Origin: Toxorhynchites rutilus septentrionalis
Taxonomy: Eukaryota > Arthropoda > Insecta > Diptera > Culicidae
NCBI RefSeq assembly: GCF_029784135.1
Contig: NC_073746.1
Location: 222,779,882-222,843,881 of the forward strand
Length of the DNA: 64,000 nucleotides
Direction: 5' to 3'
Part shown: one piece after another, positions 33,150-45,243 of the stretch
How the letters are laid out: each line of letters starts with the position of its first letter
Numbering within the stretch: position 1 is the stretch's first letter
Program-made: the position numbers and the translations under genes
The notes under the pieces: model-generated
Told to the model about the DNA's origin: nothing
Database searches by the model: none
Seen by the model: the letters and a program-made list of their open reading frames with translations, nothing else

Positions 33150-34449
33150 TTCCCCCTCTGTTGTCTCCGCTCCACGTGTCAGAGTTTATCCAGAAGATGC
33201 ACCTGGAACTGGTCCTTGGGTTGTTTTCCTCCGGCCAAAACCGAAAGGAAAAAACCTTAACGTGATTCAGATCATGAAAGATCTGGCCAGATACACTTCT
33301 GTATCTGAAATTCGCAGGGTTAGACCGAACAAATTGCGAGTTGTCGTGAATGAACGGAAACACGCAAACGAGATTGTTGCTGATCAACATTTCACTCTCG
33401 AATATCGAACATTTATACCCTCCCATAACGTAGAAATTGAGGGGGTGATAACTGAAACGGGTCTGACGAGCGAACAAATAAAAGCAGAAGGAAAAGGCAA
33501 GTTCAAGAAGCTCCCCTCAATGGAAGTGAAAATCTTGGACTGTCGCCAACTCGGGAAACTTTCCCATGATGGGGACCAAACTAAATTTACGCCGTCCGAC
33601 TCGTTTCGAGTCACCTTTGCTGGTGCCGCCCTCCCTGACTACGTTATGGTGGACAAATTGAGACTACCTGTGCGACTCTTCGTGCCAAAGCCCATGACTT
33701 GCAACAAATGCAAGTCAGTTGGTCACACTTCGGATTATTGTGCCAACAAGGAGCGCTGTGCCACTTGCGGAGAGCAACATGAGGGGAAATCCTGCAGTGC
33801 GACTGAGCATAAATGTCCATATTGCGGGGGATCCCCACACGAGCTCTCAGTTTGTGAAAATTACAAGAGTCGCTGGGAGAAACAGACGCGCTCTTTGAAG
33901 GAACGCTCGAAACGCACTTTTGCGGATATTTTAAAGGGCGCTTCTCCACTGGCCCAACAACAACAACCAATCAACACACAAAATGTCTTCGCCACGTTGC
34001 CCGTTGACGAAATAGAAGCGGACACAGCTAACGGGGGCACACCGTTCATTTTCCAAGGGAATCCCCGGCGCAAAAATGTGACCACTCCCAAAGTTCAAGG
34101 ACAAGCCCCTCCGGTGATACCCCCTGTTAGCATGCCTAAAAAATCGAGTGCAGCGGACAAGCAAAATCAGGTTCCTCCTGGTTTCCGTGGGAATAACTCA
34201 CCTTCGAATGGCCCAGCACTCGAGGGGACATCAAAAACCCCAACTGTCCCTGTTATTCCGTCCAGTTCAACTTCCCAATCGGGATTTATAAAGTTGTCTG
34301 ACCTTTTGGACCAAATCTTCAAGTGTTTTAATGTTTCCGACTCCATCAGAACCCTTGTCATCTCAATGCTTCCAGTATTAAAGACAATTTTGCAACAATT
34401 GATGCAAACATGGCCCCTCTTTGCAATGATTATCTCTCTTGATGTCTAA
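32848..34449 (+). CDS. LINE ORF1, gag-like nucleic-acid-binding protein
   Basis: This intact 533-codon frame starts at ATG 32848. The N-terminus is polar and charged. Residues about 83-102 are a serine run encoded by a TCC/TCG microsatellite (33094-33153). Residues about 110-270 form the region before the zinc fingers, with VVFLRPKPKGKNLNVIQIMK near its start, a likely RNA-binding fold. Three zinc knuckles follow: CNKCKSVGHTSDYC (about residue 285), CATCGEQHEGKSC (about 304) and CPYCGGSPHELSVC (about 323). The C-terminal third is Pro/Gln/Ser-rich. Such proteins coat the element RNA and bring it to the nucleus. Its stop TAA at 34447 overlaps the ORF2 start. Confidence 0.92.
33094..33153 (+). 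repeat. TCC/TCG microsatellite coding a serine run in ORF1
   Basis: A run of TCCTCG hexamers with a few TCA variants encodes about 20 consecutive serines in ORF1. It keeps the frame open, so length changes by multiples of three would be tolerated. Confidence 0.9.
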
Positions 34450-35140
34450 TTCAAATAGAGAGGTCGGAGATATCACTGTTTTACAGTGGAATTGTCGTAG
34501 TCTTATCCCTAAATTGGATACATTCAAATTTTTAATTCATAAGTTCAATTGTGATGTTTTTGCTCTGTCCGAAACTTGGCTTTCTTCGCGAGATGATCTC
34601 TCTTTCCACGATTTTAATATTATACGCTTGGACCGTGATGATAGATACGGAGGGGTGCTTTTGGGGATCAATAAGTGCCACTCATTTTTTAGAATTGACC
34701 TTCCACCTATTGGAGGGATCGAAGCTGTTGCTTGTCATGCAAACATCAGAGGCAAAGACCTCTGTATTGTCAGCTTGTATTGGCCTCCGAGAGCTGCGGT
34801 TAGCCGCAAACAACTTGATGACATGTGCTCACTCCTTCCTGAGCCACGATTGATCTTGGGAGACTTCAACTCTCACGGAACTGCCTGGGGGGAACAGTAC
34901 GACGACAATCGTTCATTGTTGATATATGACCTTTGTAACAGCTTCAATATGACCGTTTTGAACACTGGGGAAACAACAAGTGTACCTAAACCTCCTGCTA
35001 ACCCAAGTGCTCTTGACCTCTCGCTTTGCTCGAATTCACTATCGTTAGATTGCAAGTGGAATGTAATCCAGGATCCCAACGGTAGTGATCACTTGCCAAT
35101 CAAAATTTCCATCACCATTCGAATTCTTCTGAATCTATAA
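34442..35140 (+). pseudogene. LINE ORF2, endonuclease part (before the frameshift)
   Basis: The ATG at 34442 lies inside the last codons of ORF1 (overlap of 8 bases, ATGTCTAA), suggesting reinitiation after ORF1 termination. The frame carries a full apurinic-type endonuclease: VLQWNCRSL (Asn), ALSETWLSS (Glu), RYGGVLLGI, LILGDFNSHGTAWG (Asp, Asn) and NGSDHLPI (Asp-His). All catalytic positions are present. The frame then runs to a premature TAA at 35138-35140, because one base has been gained or lost near 35115. The polymerase frame continues directly, and its codons can be followed back to about 35118. In intact elements this enzyme nicks the target DNA. Confidence 0.9.
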
Positions 35141-38121
35141 ACATGACATATGACCTCACAAGACACATTGACTGGAAAAAATATGCGGACGCGATTGCTC
35201 TAGCCATCAATTCCAGAGATGGTTTACCTCCATTGGAGGAGTATAACTTCCTTTCTCGTTTGATCTATGACAGCGCGGTTCGCGCTCAAACGAAACCCAT
35301 CCCAGTTTCCACCATTTCCCGAAGGCCTCCCAATCTATGGTGGGATAGCCAATGTTCCAAGCTTTATGTAGAAAAATCGAATGCATTTAAAGCTTTTCGG
35401 AAACGTGGAACCCCTGAAAATTTTCAAATGTATTTAGCCCTTGAGAATCAGTTCAAAAATTTGATCAAAGGGAAAAAACGTGCTTATTGGCGAAATTTCG
35501 TGGGAGGTTTGTCACGAGAAACGTCAATGAAAAAATTATGGAAAGTGGCTCGAAACATGAGAAATCGCTCTTCAACGAATGAAAGCGAAGAATATTCACA
35601 TCGATGGATTTTTAATTTTGCACGGAAGGTTTGTCCTGATTCCGCTCCTGTGCAAAAAATTGTTCGAGATATACCACAAGGTAGGTGCGATCTTGATTCC
35701 GAGTTTTCGATGGTAGAATTCTCTCTTGCTCTGCTCTCATGTAACAATTCTGCTCCGGGATCGGATAGAATTAAGTTCAACTTGCTGAAAAACCTCCCTG
35801 ATGTGGCGAAACATCGCTTGTTGAATTTATTCAATCGGTTTCTGGAGAATAATATTGTTCCAGATGATTGGAGACAAGTACGAGTTATAGCTATTCAAAA
35901 ACCCGGAAAACCCGCGTCCGACTTCAATTCGTACCGCCCAATAGCAATGCTGTCTTGTATACGGAAATTGTTGGAGAAAATGATCTTGTTTCGCCTTGAT
36001 CGATGGGCTGAAACGAATGGCCTACTCTCAGATACACAATATGGGTTCCGCAGGGGCAAGGGGACGAATGATTGTCTTGCGTTGCTTTCTTCAGAAATTC
36101 AAATGGCTTACGCCGAAAAAAAACAAATGGCTTCAGTATTCTTGGACATAAAGGGGGCCTTCGATTCTGTTTCAATAGAGGTTTTGTCGGACAAATTACA
36201 CTCTCGGGGTCTGCCGCCTCTATTGAATAATATGTTATATAACTTGCTTTGTGAGAAACATTTGAACTTTTCTCACGGAGATTCGGCAGTAAGTCGGGTC
36301 TCTTACATGGGCCTCCCCCAGGGCTCATGTTTAAGCCCCCTTTTGTACAACTTCTATGTAAGCGACATCGACAATTGCCTTACACAAAATTGCAGCCTAA
36401 GACAACTTGCAGATGATGGAGTGGTGTCTGTCGTAGGATCAAACGAATCCGACCTGCAAGGACCCTTACAAGATACTTTGAACAATTTTTCAACCTGGGC
36501 CATTGGGCTAGGGATCGAATTCTCCACGGAGAAAACAGAGATGGTGGTTTTTTCTAGGAAGCATAGACCAGCAAAACCAAAGCTTCAACTTTTGGGTAAA
36601 CCGATCACTCATGCTATGTCATTCAAGTATCTTGGGGTCTGGTTCGACTCCAAATGTACTTGGGGGGCCCATATTAGGTATCTGAGTAAAAAATGCCAAC
36701 AAAGAATAAACTTTCTCCGTACAATTACCGGCACCTGGTGGGGAGCCCACCCAGAAGATCTTATAATGTTGTATCGAACAACTATTCTCTCAGTGATGGA
36801 GTATGGCAGTTTCTGTTTTCAATCAGCTGCCAAAACACACCTCATTAAACTCGAGCGAATTCAGTATCTTTGTCTCCGTATCGCGTTGGGATGTATGCCC
36901 TCAACGCATACCATGAGTCTCGAGGTTTTGGCAGGCCTACTCCCACTAAAAGATCGCTTCAATTTATTATCTCTTCGGTTCTTCATCCGGTGTAAGGTCA
37001 TGAACCCATTGGTGATCGGAAATTTTGAGCAGCTGATCGAGCTAAATTTTCACTCCGGATTCATGAGTTCATATCATGAATTCATCTCCATGCAGGTTGA
37101 TCCTTCTTCGTATATTCCCAACCGTGTTTGTTTCCCTGACTACATCAATTCCTCTGTGCATTTTGATCTGTCCATGAAGCAAGATATCCATGGATATTCA
37201 GATTACCAACGATCGAGGATCGCTCCAACGATCTTCGATGAAAAGTATGGGGGTATCAATTGTGATAATATGTACTTTACTGATGGGTCCACTATAAACG
37301 AGTCCACAGGATTTGGAGTGTTCAACGAATTTTTTAGCACCTCACACAGTCTTCAGAATCCTTGCTCAGTGTATATTGCTGAATTGGCAGCAATTCATTG
37401 GGCGCTGGACAGCGTCGCCTCACGACCTGTTGAACACTATTACATTGTAACGGATAGTCTTAGCTCTGTCGAAGCTATCCGTTCAGTGAGGCCGGAAAAG
37501 CACTCGCCGTACTTCCTTGAGAGAATACGAGAAATTTTGAGTGCTTTATCCAGACGCTGTTATGTCATTACCTTTATCTGGGTCCCTTCACATTGCTCCA
37601 TTCCGGGTAATGAGAGGGCTGACTCATTGGCAAAGGTAGGTGCAATTGAAGGCGATATTTATCAGCGTCAAATCGCCTTCAATGAATTTTATTCTTTAGT
37701 CCGCAAAAATACCATCGCTAACTGGCAACGCAAGTGGAATGAAGATGAATTGGGTCGGTGGTTTCACTCGATTATCCCTAAGGTTAGCCTCAAACCGTGG
37801 TTCAAAAGTCTGGACTTGAGTCGGGACTTTATTCGCACCTTCTCCCGACTCATGTCCAATCACTGTTCGTTAGATGCACTACTCTTCCGTTTCAATCTTG
37901 CCAGCAGCAATCTCTGCGTTTGTGGCCAAGGTTATCACGACATCGAGCACATTGTTTGGTCGTGCGAGGTGTATCTGGTCGCCAGATCGAATTTAAAAAA
38001 CTCCCTTCGGGCCCGAGGAAGACAGCCCAATGTGCCGGTGAGAGATGTGTTGGCTCGGTTAGACCTTGATTACATGTCCCATATATATGTTTTCCTTAAA
38101 GCTATAGATCTTCGTGTGTGA
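35118..38121 (+). CDS. LINE ORF2, reverse transcriptase and RNase H part
   Basis: The open frame (first ATG 35143, 992 codons) is really the continuation of the endonuclease. Reverse-transcriptase blocks in order are FNSYRPIAMLSCIRKLLEKM, QYGFRRGKGTND, SVFLDIKGAFDSVSI (first Asp), GLPQGSCLSPLLYNFYVSDI and QLADDGVV (catalytic DD at 36412-36417, with Leu in place of the usual Tyr/Phe). RNase H follows: YFTDGST near 37273, AELAAIHWAL, VTDSLSS and WVPSHCSIPGNERADSLAK near 37580. A zinc motif CVCGQGYHDIEHIVWSC lies near 37916. Together these copy element RNA at the nicked target and remove the template. No internal stop is present. Confidence 0.93.
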
Positions 38122-38274
38122 TTGCCCCTACATCCTTATACCCTCCTTTCCTTCCTTTGTGGGTAATTCGTTCCCTTGCTATAAATAGTAGAATAAGTTG
38201 AAATGTAAATACACTATAGATATACGAATAGATTTATAAATTGAGTGTTCATCAACATTGTTACAATTTCCTTA

Positions 38275-38469
38275 TATCCCATCCTTCTCCTAAAAATATG
38301 TCACCCTCCTAAACTCGAGTACACCGCGAGTAATCGGTTTTCCACCTTACTAACCATAGATGTAAGAAAATTGTTTATATATATATAGTTTTAAAATTAT
38401 ATTTAAGAATTCGGCTCCTTTAAACTTAAGTAACTGAGCCTGTAAAAATAAACGAATTAAAAAAAAAAA
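38275..38469 (+). promoter_or_regulatory. LINE 3' UTR with candidate RT-recognition stem
   Basis: The terminal 195 bp are also present at 11213-11409, and the last 66 bp at 22089-22154. GGCTC (38413-38417) can pair with GAGCC (38436-38440) over an 18-nt loop, followed by TGTAAAAATAAACGAA and the A-rich tail. The same blocks end the SINE at 46255-46740. Recognition of a 3' stem by the LINE reverse transcriptase is established for some LINE/SINE pairs; for this family it is inference. Confidence 0.7.
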
Positions 38470-38482
38470 AATAATCAATATA

Positions 38483-41120
38483 CCCGGAAACTTCACTGTA
38501 TTCTCAACATCCGAAAAAAACCCACGAGAATTCACTTTTTTTCGATCTTCCAAACAGGGGTCCCCTCTTAAGGGGCAGCAAGGTAAGCATGTTAATCTTT
38601 AAAAACTTTTTCACACGCTGGGTAAAACGATCATTCTGAAGAAGTCGAGTCTTATTCGAAGAGACTCCAACTAATTGATTTATGTCACGATGAGTGGAAC
38701 CGTTGAGGCGTCTGTGCCGTTCCGCACTGCCAGCTGCAGCCTTTGCTACTACCAAAGTGTGCCATTAATCTGTTTGATCTCATGTGTAAATTAGTGGAAG
38801 CTACACACAGCAGAGCTAAACACGGTCATATGAAAGGAAAAATGCGCTATAACTTGCACAGGAAACGGGAAATACCGGGGGCAGTGCCAATATCAAAACC
38901 GACAGCGATAGCAGGGAGAACGTATTAACACTTTGGCGGCCATGAATGCCGTACTGCACTCAAAAATTATTCCGCTGGGGCCATGAGTGCAGCACTGCAC
39001 ACGCGGAATATTCGAAAGTTTCAAACGTTTGCGCTACAGCACACGTTTTGCGTGTAAAACTAATGTGTTTTTCGTTTTCTACTGGCCTCAATACATAGTA
39101 GGACACTTCGTTCTCATAGTTTGGCATCACTGCTTGTATTATTCTACCAATTACAATTTATCACTGCCCGAAATTCTCCGAAAAGTTATTATGTTTGGAT
39201 TGTTTTAATAGAAGACATTGTACGAGTTTGAAATAATGTTATAGAAAATGTAATGTCGAAGAAATAAATACAGCGTGTGCAGTGCTACACACGGGAGATT
39301 TTTACCCTTATATGGCAGAGTGGGATGAATTTTTTTAATAAATGATTTTTCATAAAGAGGCCTTATTATGTTAACACGTTCGTCGCCCAACGCGATCCGG
39401 TTGACTTTTTTGCAAAACCCAATTTGCGAATAAATTAGTCAATGAAGGTCAATCTTTGTTTGTATACATCTTATACACAATCTAGCAATATTTATTACAT
39501 TTTGAAGACAAACTAACAACAATAACATAATGTTACATTATATGGGTTTGGCATGAAACAGAAGTACAAACCATCCGTAATGTAAACTAATAAAAATTAT
39601 AGAAAAAACATTTTACTTTTGTTTTCTACGAATGTTTTACATATCCTAAATTATATTCATGTGCCAATTCGATCAATTTCGGTTCTTATTTAATTTGAAC
39701 AAGAGAAGTATCACCCCTATCTGGGGGACGGAGCGACGATCATGTTAAATGAAACAGAATAATTCCAGGGCAAATCGACCGGCCGTTTCCTCAGCTCTCT
39801 CCGATTTTTTTTGAAACTTTGTACAAATAGAACTGCTACTATCACATCAACAACTAAAGTCACAGTTTTCATTGTCAGATGACCAGTTTTAATTATGTCG
39901 TAAGGGCGTATCAATAATTATTGAAATTTTTTCAAAAAAAATCATAACTCTAAATCCAGATTTCTGATTGAAATACTTTTCAATACAGTAGATGGACAAT
40001 AAAAAAACATTTTAGGAAAAATTACACTTTTAATATACTGTTCAAAAATATTTATTTCTAAATTGAATTCTATATTAAAACATTTCTGACTTAAAACATG
40101 TCTCTTTTGTTATTTTTAAAATATTTATCTTGCGAAACCCTTCTACATTCAACAAAGTCTAACGTATAGTAGTGTCGTATCGGAATCGCCAGAATGGAAA
40201 TATGATTTTTTTAAATATATTAAACTTCAATAGTTTGCGAAAACGTTACCATTTAAGTAAAGTAATTAAAAAATGGAATTAGCATGCGATTTCACATGTA
40301 AAGCTATGTATAACGATTTTTCCCAGGAGTAACCGTTTCTGAGATATAAGAAATTTTATATAGTGAATATAATATTAGTGAAATATCTATACAGTTTTGG
40401 AATATTTGTCATGATATCCAATAGTAGTATGCGTTTTCTATTATTTAAAAAAAAAGATTTTCATTTCACATTTTATCATTCATTATTTTTGTGTATAATG
40501 TTTTGAAGAAAATATCATCTAAATTTATATTATTGCATATCTCGTAATTGGAAGTAATTTGATATCGGAAATAGGAAAAAGTCACACGCATAATTTTGCG
40601 TTGGATGAGTGGGATCAGAATTTGATCATTCAAGCATGTCTTCAGCTATTTGATTGCGATGGAATTTTTGAAGAAAATTAAGCTTTTTTAGCACTAGGCG
40701 TGCTGCGAGTTTTCTCGTGCCCAAAACATCAACGAAAATATGACGAACGGCCTCGTGAGAGATATTTAATTAGCGGACTAGCTCTCTCGAGCTTGAGCTT
40801 GGGTAGACTGTACACTTAGTACTAGCTCTCCGTTATTGACCTGAACCAGCGAAATTGCACAAAGAACACACTGAATGACGGGAGTAGCAAATCATTTTCA
40901 TGGTGGAAGTTTCAGTAAATCGATCTATAAATAGTCAGTGCGACACCGGCCACGTCCTTGCAGTCACCAGGGAAAGGGAGAGAATGTTAGTATGAGTTAG
41001 AGTGAGTTGCCTCTATAGCGTGGTTCGATTATCAAGAAAGGCATATTTGTAGAATCAGAATTCCCTGTGGTGAGTGATGTTATTTAGTTCATCCATTTCT
41101 TTCTTTGCATAATAATCATC
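38483..41120. other. Stretch without recognised genes
   Basis: No recognised gene. At 38940-39002 a 41-bp step direct repeat (CCATGARTGC...ACTGCAC) follows TTAACACTTTGGCGGCC, and a similar TTAACACGTTCGTCGCC lies at 39369; these may be ends of an unassigned TTAA-type element but lie in the same orientation. The rest is AT-rich without repeats seen elsewhere in the window. Confidence 0.45.
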
Positions 41121-41124
41121 GATA

Positions 41125-41255
41125 GCAGCTATTACAACCATCCTCCTTAGAGGCTTTGACCCCTCTGCTCTGATCCTCGATAGTTTCAGGTTCTTTTTCG
41201 AACATGCTACTATGGAGATCCGTCATTCGTAGGCGGAGTTATTCAATTTACAATA
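41125..41255 (+). repeat. Repeat shared with the 2-kb hAT interior (12375-12515)
   Basis: AGCTATTACAACCATCCTCC, GAGGCTTTGACC, GGTTCTTTTTCG and CATGCTACTATGGAGATCCG followed by GGCGGAGTT match 12380-12515 in order and orientation. It is probably a fragment of a related non-autonomous hAT; no terminal repeats are seen here. Confidence 0.7.
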
Positions 41256-41680
41256 AATGACGATTTTCGAGTTTATTCCTTTTATTTTGACGATGTTTTC
41301 TTTTGTCGATGGATGAATGGTTGTCCTTGATGTAACAAATCGTTCATCTATTTTCGGCCGTTTTTGAATGCCTTATACCATCCATACACCCGTGTTTCCG
41401 ACATAATTAAGTTACCAAATGTATTCTGCAACATTTTGAACGTTTCGGCACAAGAAATTTTGTTTACAACACAAAATTTAGCACAATATCTTTGACGAAT
41501 AAAACCATCCGTCAAACCACGAAGAAAGTCAACTTGTTCTTAATGACGCTGTAAACAAACTCGATGACAGATCGCGCAATACCTGTGGAACCAACTTAAA
41601 AAAATGAAATTTTTTTAATGGGAATATAAAAAATTACAAATTTCTGGAGTGTATTTAACAGAATGTTTCCGTAGAACGGG

Positions 41681-41717
41681 TAATCCTAGGATAAATGTAT
41701 AGTTTTTCCTAGGATTA
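41681..41717. other. Perfect 11-bp stem hairpin
   Basis: TAATCCTAGGA at 41681-41691 is complementary to TCCTAGGATTA at 41707-41717, with a 15-nt loop. It lies about 110 bp upstream of the decayed LINE coding region. No function can be assigned. Confidence 0.6.
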
Positions 41718-41826
41718 TGTATAGTTCTCCAACTCTCATAGCAACACCATCGCAATAAGCAATGATTCCAGCTGTTCGTCATGTCTCCAACCTCATAAAG
41801 TAACGGAACGCACAACTAACAGCTCA

Positions 41827-44800
41827 ATGGAAGTCCCCAAGCCTCCCGACACAGTCGTGAACTGCTGCTCATCTACTCACATCGCCAGCCGTCTTAGCCG
41901 TTCCGTTCCTGTGTTCGGAGCTGGTGAGGGGGTCTTCCAACTTGCTAACTCTGGCAAGTATAAACTCAATACCGCTTCTTCGTTTCCTGTATTCCGATCC
42001 GTTTTCAGCGATACCGCGCAAACTAATTTCAACTCCAGTAAGTTTCGTCCAGTAAATTCAACCAGGAATTACATCGAACCGGAATGCATTGCTAAAGCCT
42101 CCATGGGAGCCCTGAATCCGCTCGACACAGTCGTGCCTTTTGAAGTATCCTCTCGTCGGAGTCGTTCCGGTCCTGTTGTCGATGATCGGATAGGGGTCTC
42201 CCATCCGCCTGCTCAAGGCAAGTACCGCAATGTTAACTCTTTCGATTCTGCTGATGGACCTTCGCTTTCTAGCACACACCAGTCAGTACATACACAAATA
42301 CGTCAATATACTGAACTAAATACGTACTACCAGAACGTTGGTGGTATAAACAGCCGTCTCAACGAGTATCAACACGCGTGTTCGGATGGCTGCTACGACA
42401 TCATCGCTTTGACGGAGACCTGGCTCGACGACCGCACTCTCTCCACACTCTTTGCGGGCAGAACTATGAAGTATTCCGCACGGACCGAAATCATCTCAAT
42501 AGTACAAAATCATCAGGGGGTGGTGTTCTCATAGCTGTCCACCGACGCCTAAAAGCTCACCTGATTAGAGAAACCTCATGGTCCTGTATCGAACAAGTGT
42601 GGGTTTCGATAAAACTGGAAGGTAGAAAGCTGTATGTCTGCGTAGTTTATATTTCTCCTGATCGTACTCGAGACGTTGCATTGATCGATGCCCAAGTACA
42701 ATCGGTGTCGGTAATAGCTTCACGTGCGCTTCCAGCTGACGAAACTGTTGTACTTGGTGATTTCAATCTTCCAAATTTAAAGTGGCAAATTGGATCTGGA
42801 AGATTTTTGTACGCTGATGCGACTCAGTCAACCTTCCATGCTGGGACGAACGCCTTACTAGACTGGTACAGCTATAATCTGCTTCAACAAATCAATTCTA
42901 TTACGAATGAAAATTACCGCATGCTTGATCTTTGCTTCGTGAGCAAACCAGACGAAGCTCCGATATTATCGGTAGCACCTGTGCCTATGGTGAAATCAGT
43001 ACCTCATCATCCTCCACTTTACCTTACTATGAAAACCAGTACGAACAGTTTCAGCATCGTTCCTACCGCCATCCACTATGATTTTAAAAGTGCTGACTTT
43101 AAAAGTATGGTTGATGTGCTTTTAGACATTGATTGGAGTGAAGTTTTGAACAAGGACGACGTCGATGCTGCTGTCTTAACCTACACGAATATTATGAGCT
43201 ATCTAATCGACAGGTATGTTCCGAAGAAAATCATACGTTCATCCAGTCACCAACCGTGGCAAACCACTGAGCTTCGCCGACTCAAAACGGCTAAGAGGGC
43301 TGCACTTAGAAAATACTCTAAATACCGTCTCCCACCTTTGAAGCAACAATATGTACAACTAAACCGTCAATACCAAAGAACAAGCAAACGATGCCATGTA
43401 ATCTACCTACGCTGTATTCAGCGGAAATTCAAGAGCAATCATAAACTATTCTGGAAATACGTCGATGAACAACGCAAGGAGTCTGGATTACCATCATCTA
43501 TGTTTCACGATGGACATGAAGCGTCTGACACACAGGGAATTTGCAATCTCTTTTCAGCGAAGTTTTCTGGTACTTTCTCGAACGAGAATCTGTCTCAAGA
43601 CCAGCTCTCGAGAGCTACGAGAAGTGTTCCAATACTGAACAGTTCGCTGTTCCGAATCACCGTGAATAACGAAATGCTGAAATCTGGCAAATTGAAATTC
43701 TCTGATTCTGTCGGACCAGATGGAGTCTAAGCATCGGTCGTGAAAAAATGCGCAGTAGGGTTATTGTTTCCACTATGCCAGTTGTTCAATCTTTCTTTGA
43801 CTAAGGGCATCTTCCCATTGCTTTGGAAGAAGGCTTACATTTTTCCGGTTCATAAGAAAGGCGATAGAAGAAACATCGACAACTACCGAGGAATCTCTGC
43901 TCTGAACGCGGTTTCCAAACTATTTGAACTTGTGGTCATCGAATCGATTTTCACTCACTGTATATGCAGTATATATCTATCGATCAGCATGGATTCATGC
44001 CGAAGTGATCCACCTCAACGAATCTGCTATCGTTCACGACATATATTGCTGACGGAATGTTTAGTGGTGTGACCCAAACGGACGCTATTTACACCGACCT
44101 TTCCGCCGCCTTCGACAATATAAACCACGATAATACAGTGCGCAAATTGGACAAGCTAGGCTTCAGCGGCAATGTTTTACATTGGCTCACATCATACTTG
44201 ATCGGTCGCTCCCTCACGGTCAAAATTGGCGAGTGCTTCTCCGCAGAATTCTCTGCTACATCAGGAATACCTCACGGGAGTCATCTCGGCCCTCTGATAT
44301 TTCTTATTTACTTCAATGACGTAAATTTAGTGCTGGAGTGCCCTCATCTTTCATTCGCTGACGATATGAAGCTATTTCTCCACGTTAAGTCGGAAGCTGA
44401 CGCTTTTTTTCTCCAGCGACAATTAGAAACTTTCCAAAAATGGTGCGGGGATAATCGTATGACGCTGAATCCAAGCAAATGTTCCACGATTACTTTTACA
44501 AGAAGTAAAGATCCTTTTCGTTACAATTATTCTCTCGACGATGCTCCGCTAACTGAACTCAACTGCGTGAAGGATCTAGGAGTGTATTTAGACTGCAAAC
44601 TCAACTTCAAAATACATGTGAACTACGTAGTTGGGAAAGCTTCGCGTAGTCTTGGATTCATCATGCGCACCGCGAGGGATTTCACCGATGTATACTGCCT
44701 TAGATCTATGTTTAGTGCTTTAGTTCGCTCAAGCCTGGAATACTGTTCAGTAATTTGGAATCCGCACTATCTCAACGGAGTCAACAGGATTGCAGCCGTA

Positions 44801-45190
44801 TAAAAACGATTCGTTCGATTCGCCCTAAGACGATTGCCCTGGAGTAATCCACATCAGTTACTTAGCTATGAAAGTCGGTGCCAACTAATGGGTCTTGATA
44901 CGCTACACGTGCGAAGGGATGTGAATCGCGCACTATTTATGTATGATGTTTTATTAGCTAGGACAGAATGCCCAGTGATATTGGAGAACATCAACCTTTC
45001 GATTCAACCTCGAGCTCTACGGGACCACGCATTCCTCCGAGTGCCTTTCCGTCGTACCAACCATGGATACAATTCAGCACTGTTAGGCCTTCAACGTCTG
45101 TTCAACAGAGTAGCATCTGGTTTCGACTTCCATTATTCGAGAAATGTGGCCCGGCAACATTTTATTGGACAAATTAGAAATTTCCATTAA
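41827..45190 (+). pseudogene. Endonuclease-reverse transcriptase of the 41.8-kb LINE
   Basis: The first frame starts MEVPKPPDTVVNCC and contains an internal duplication: a PxDTVV...SRSxPV...GV...GKY pattern at residues about 5-50 recurs at about 96-140. The endonuclease begins YYQNVGGINSRLNEY and IIALTETWLDDR, shifts frame near 42440-42500, and continues SSGGGVLIAV and VVLGDFNLPNLKW. A stop at 43728 (after SVGPDGV), a frameshift near 43970, the polymerase blocks YTDLSAAFDNINHD and LSFADDMKLF, and a stop at 44801 follow. The thumb region LPWSNPHQLLSYESRCQ then runs to 45190. With at least two frameshifts and two stops it cannot function. Confidence 0.88.
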
Positions 45191-45243
45191 ATCATTAGGG
45201 CAAAATACAGCCTGTTGATAACAATTAAATAAATAAATAAATA
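41827..45243 (+). mobile_element. LINE (CR1/jockey group), nearly full coding length, decayed
   Basis: Endonuclease and reverse transcriptase reading frames run from about 41827 to 45190, followed by a short 3' UTR and a tail of AAAT repeats (45222-45243). There is no RNase H. A 5'-truncated relative lies at 46923-47221 on the minus strand, sharing ATCATTAGGGCA...CAGCCTGTTGA and the AAAT-type tail. No convincing target duplication was found, and the true 5' end is uncertain. Confidence 0.85.

Larger units (their letters stand above)
32334..38469 (+). mobile_element. Full-length LINE with RNase H (I/Loa group), 6.1 kb
   Basis: AATAATCAATATA occurs at 32321-32333 and 38470-38482, a 13-bp target duplication that defines both ends. 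The element has a 5' UTR of about 510 bp, ORF1 (gag-like), ORF2 (endonuclease, reverse transcriptase, RNase H), a 3' UTR of about 350 bp and an A-rich tail. The 8-base ORF1/ORF2 overlap, the three zinc knuckles in ORF1 and the RNase H domain place it in the I superfamily of non-LTR retrotransposons. The only obvious defect is one frameshift in ORF2, so the insertion is young compared with its neighbours. Confidence 0.93.

Noticed and set aside
38926..39386. TTAA-type MITE
   Set aside because: Two TTAACACKTTSGKCGCC-like starts are in the same orientation, so they do not form inverted termini.
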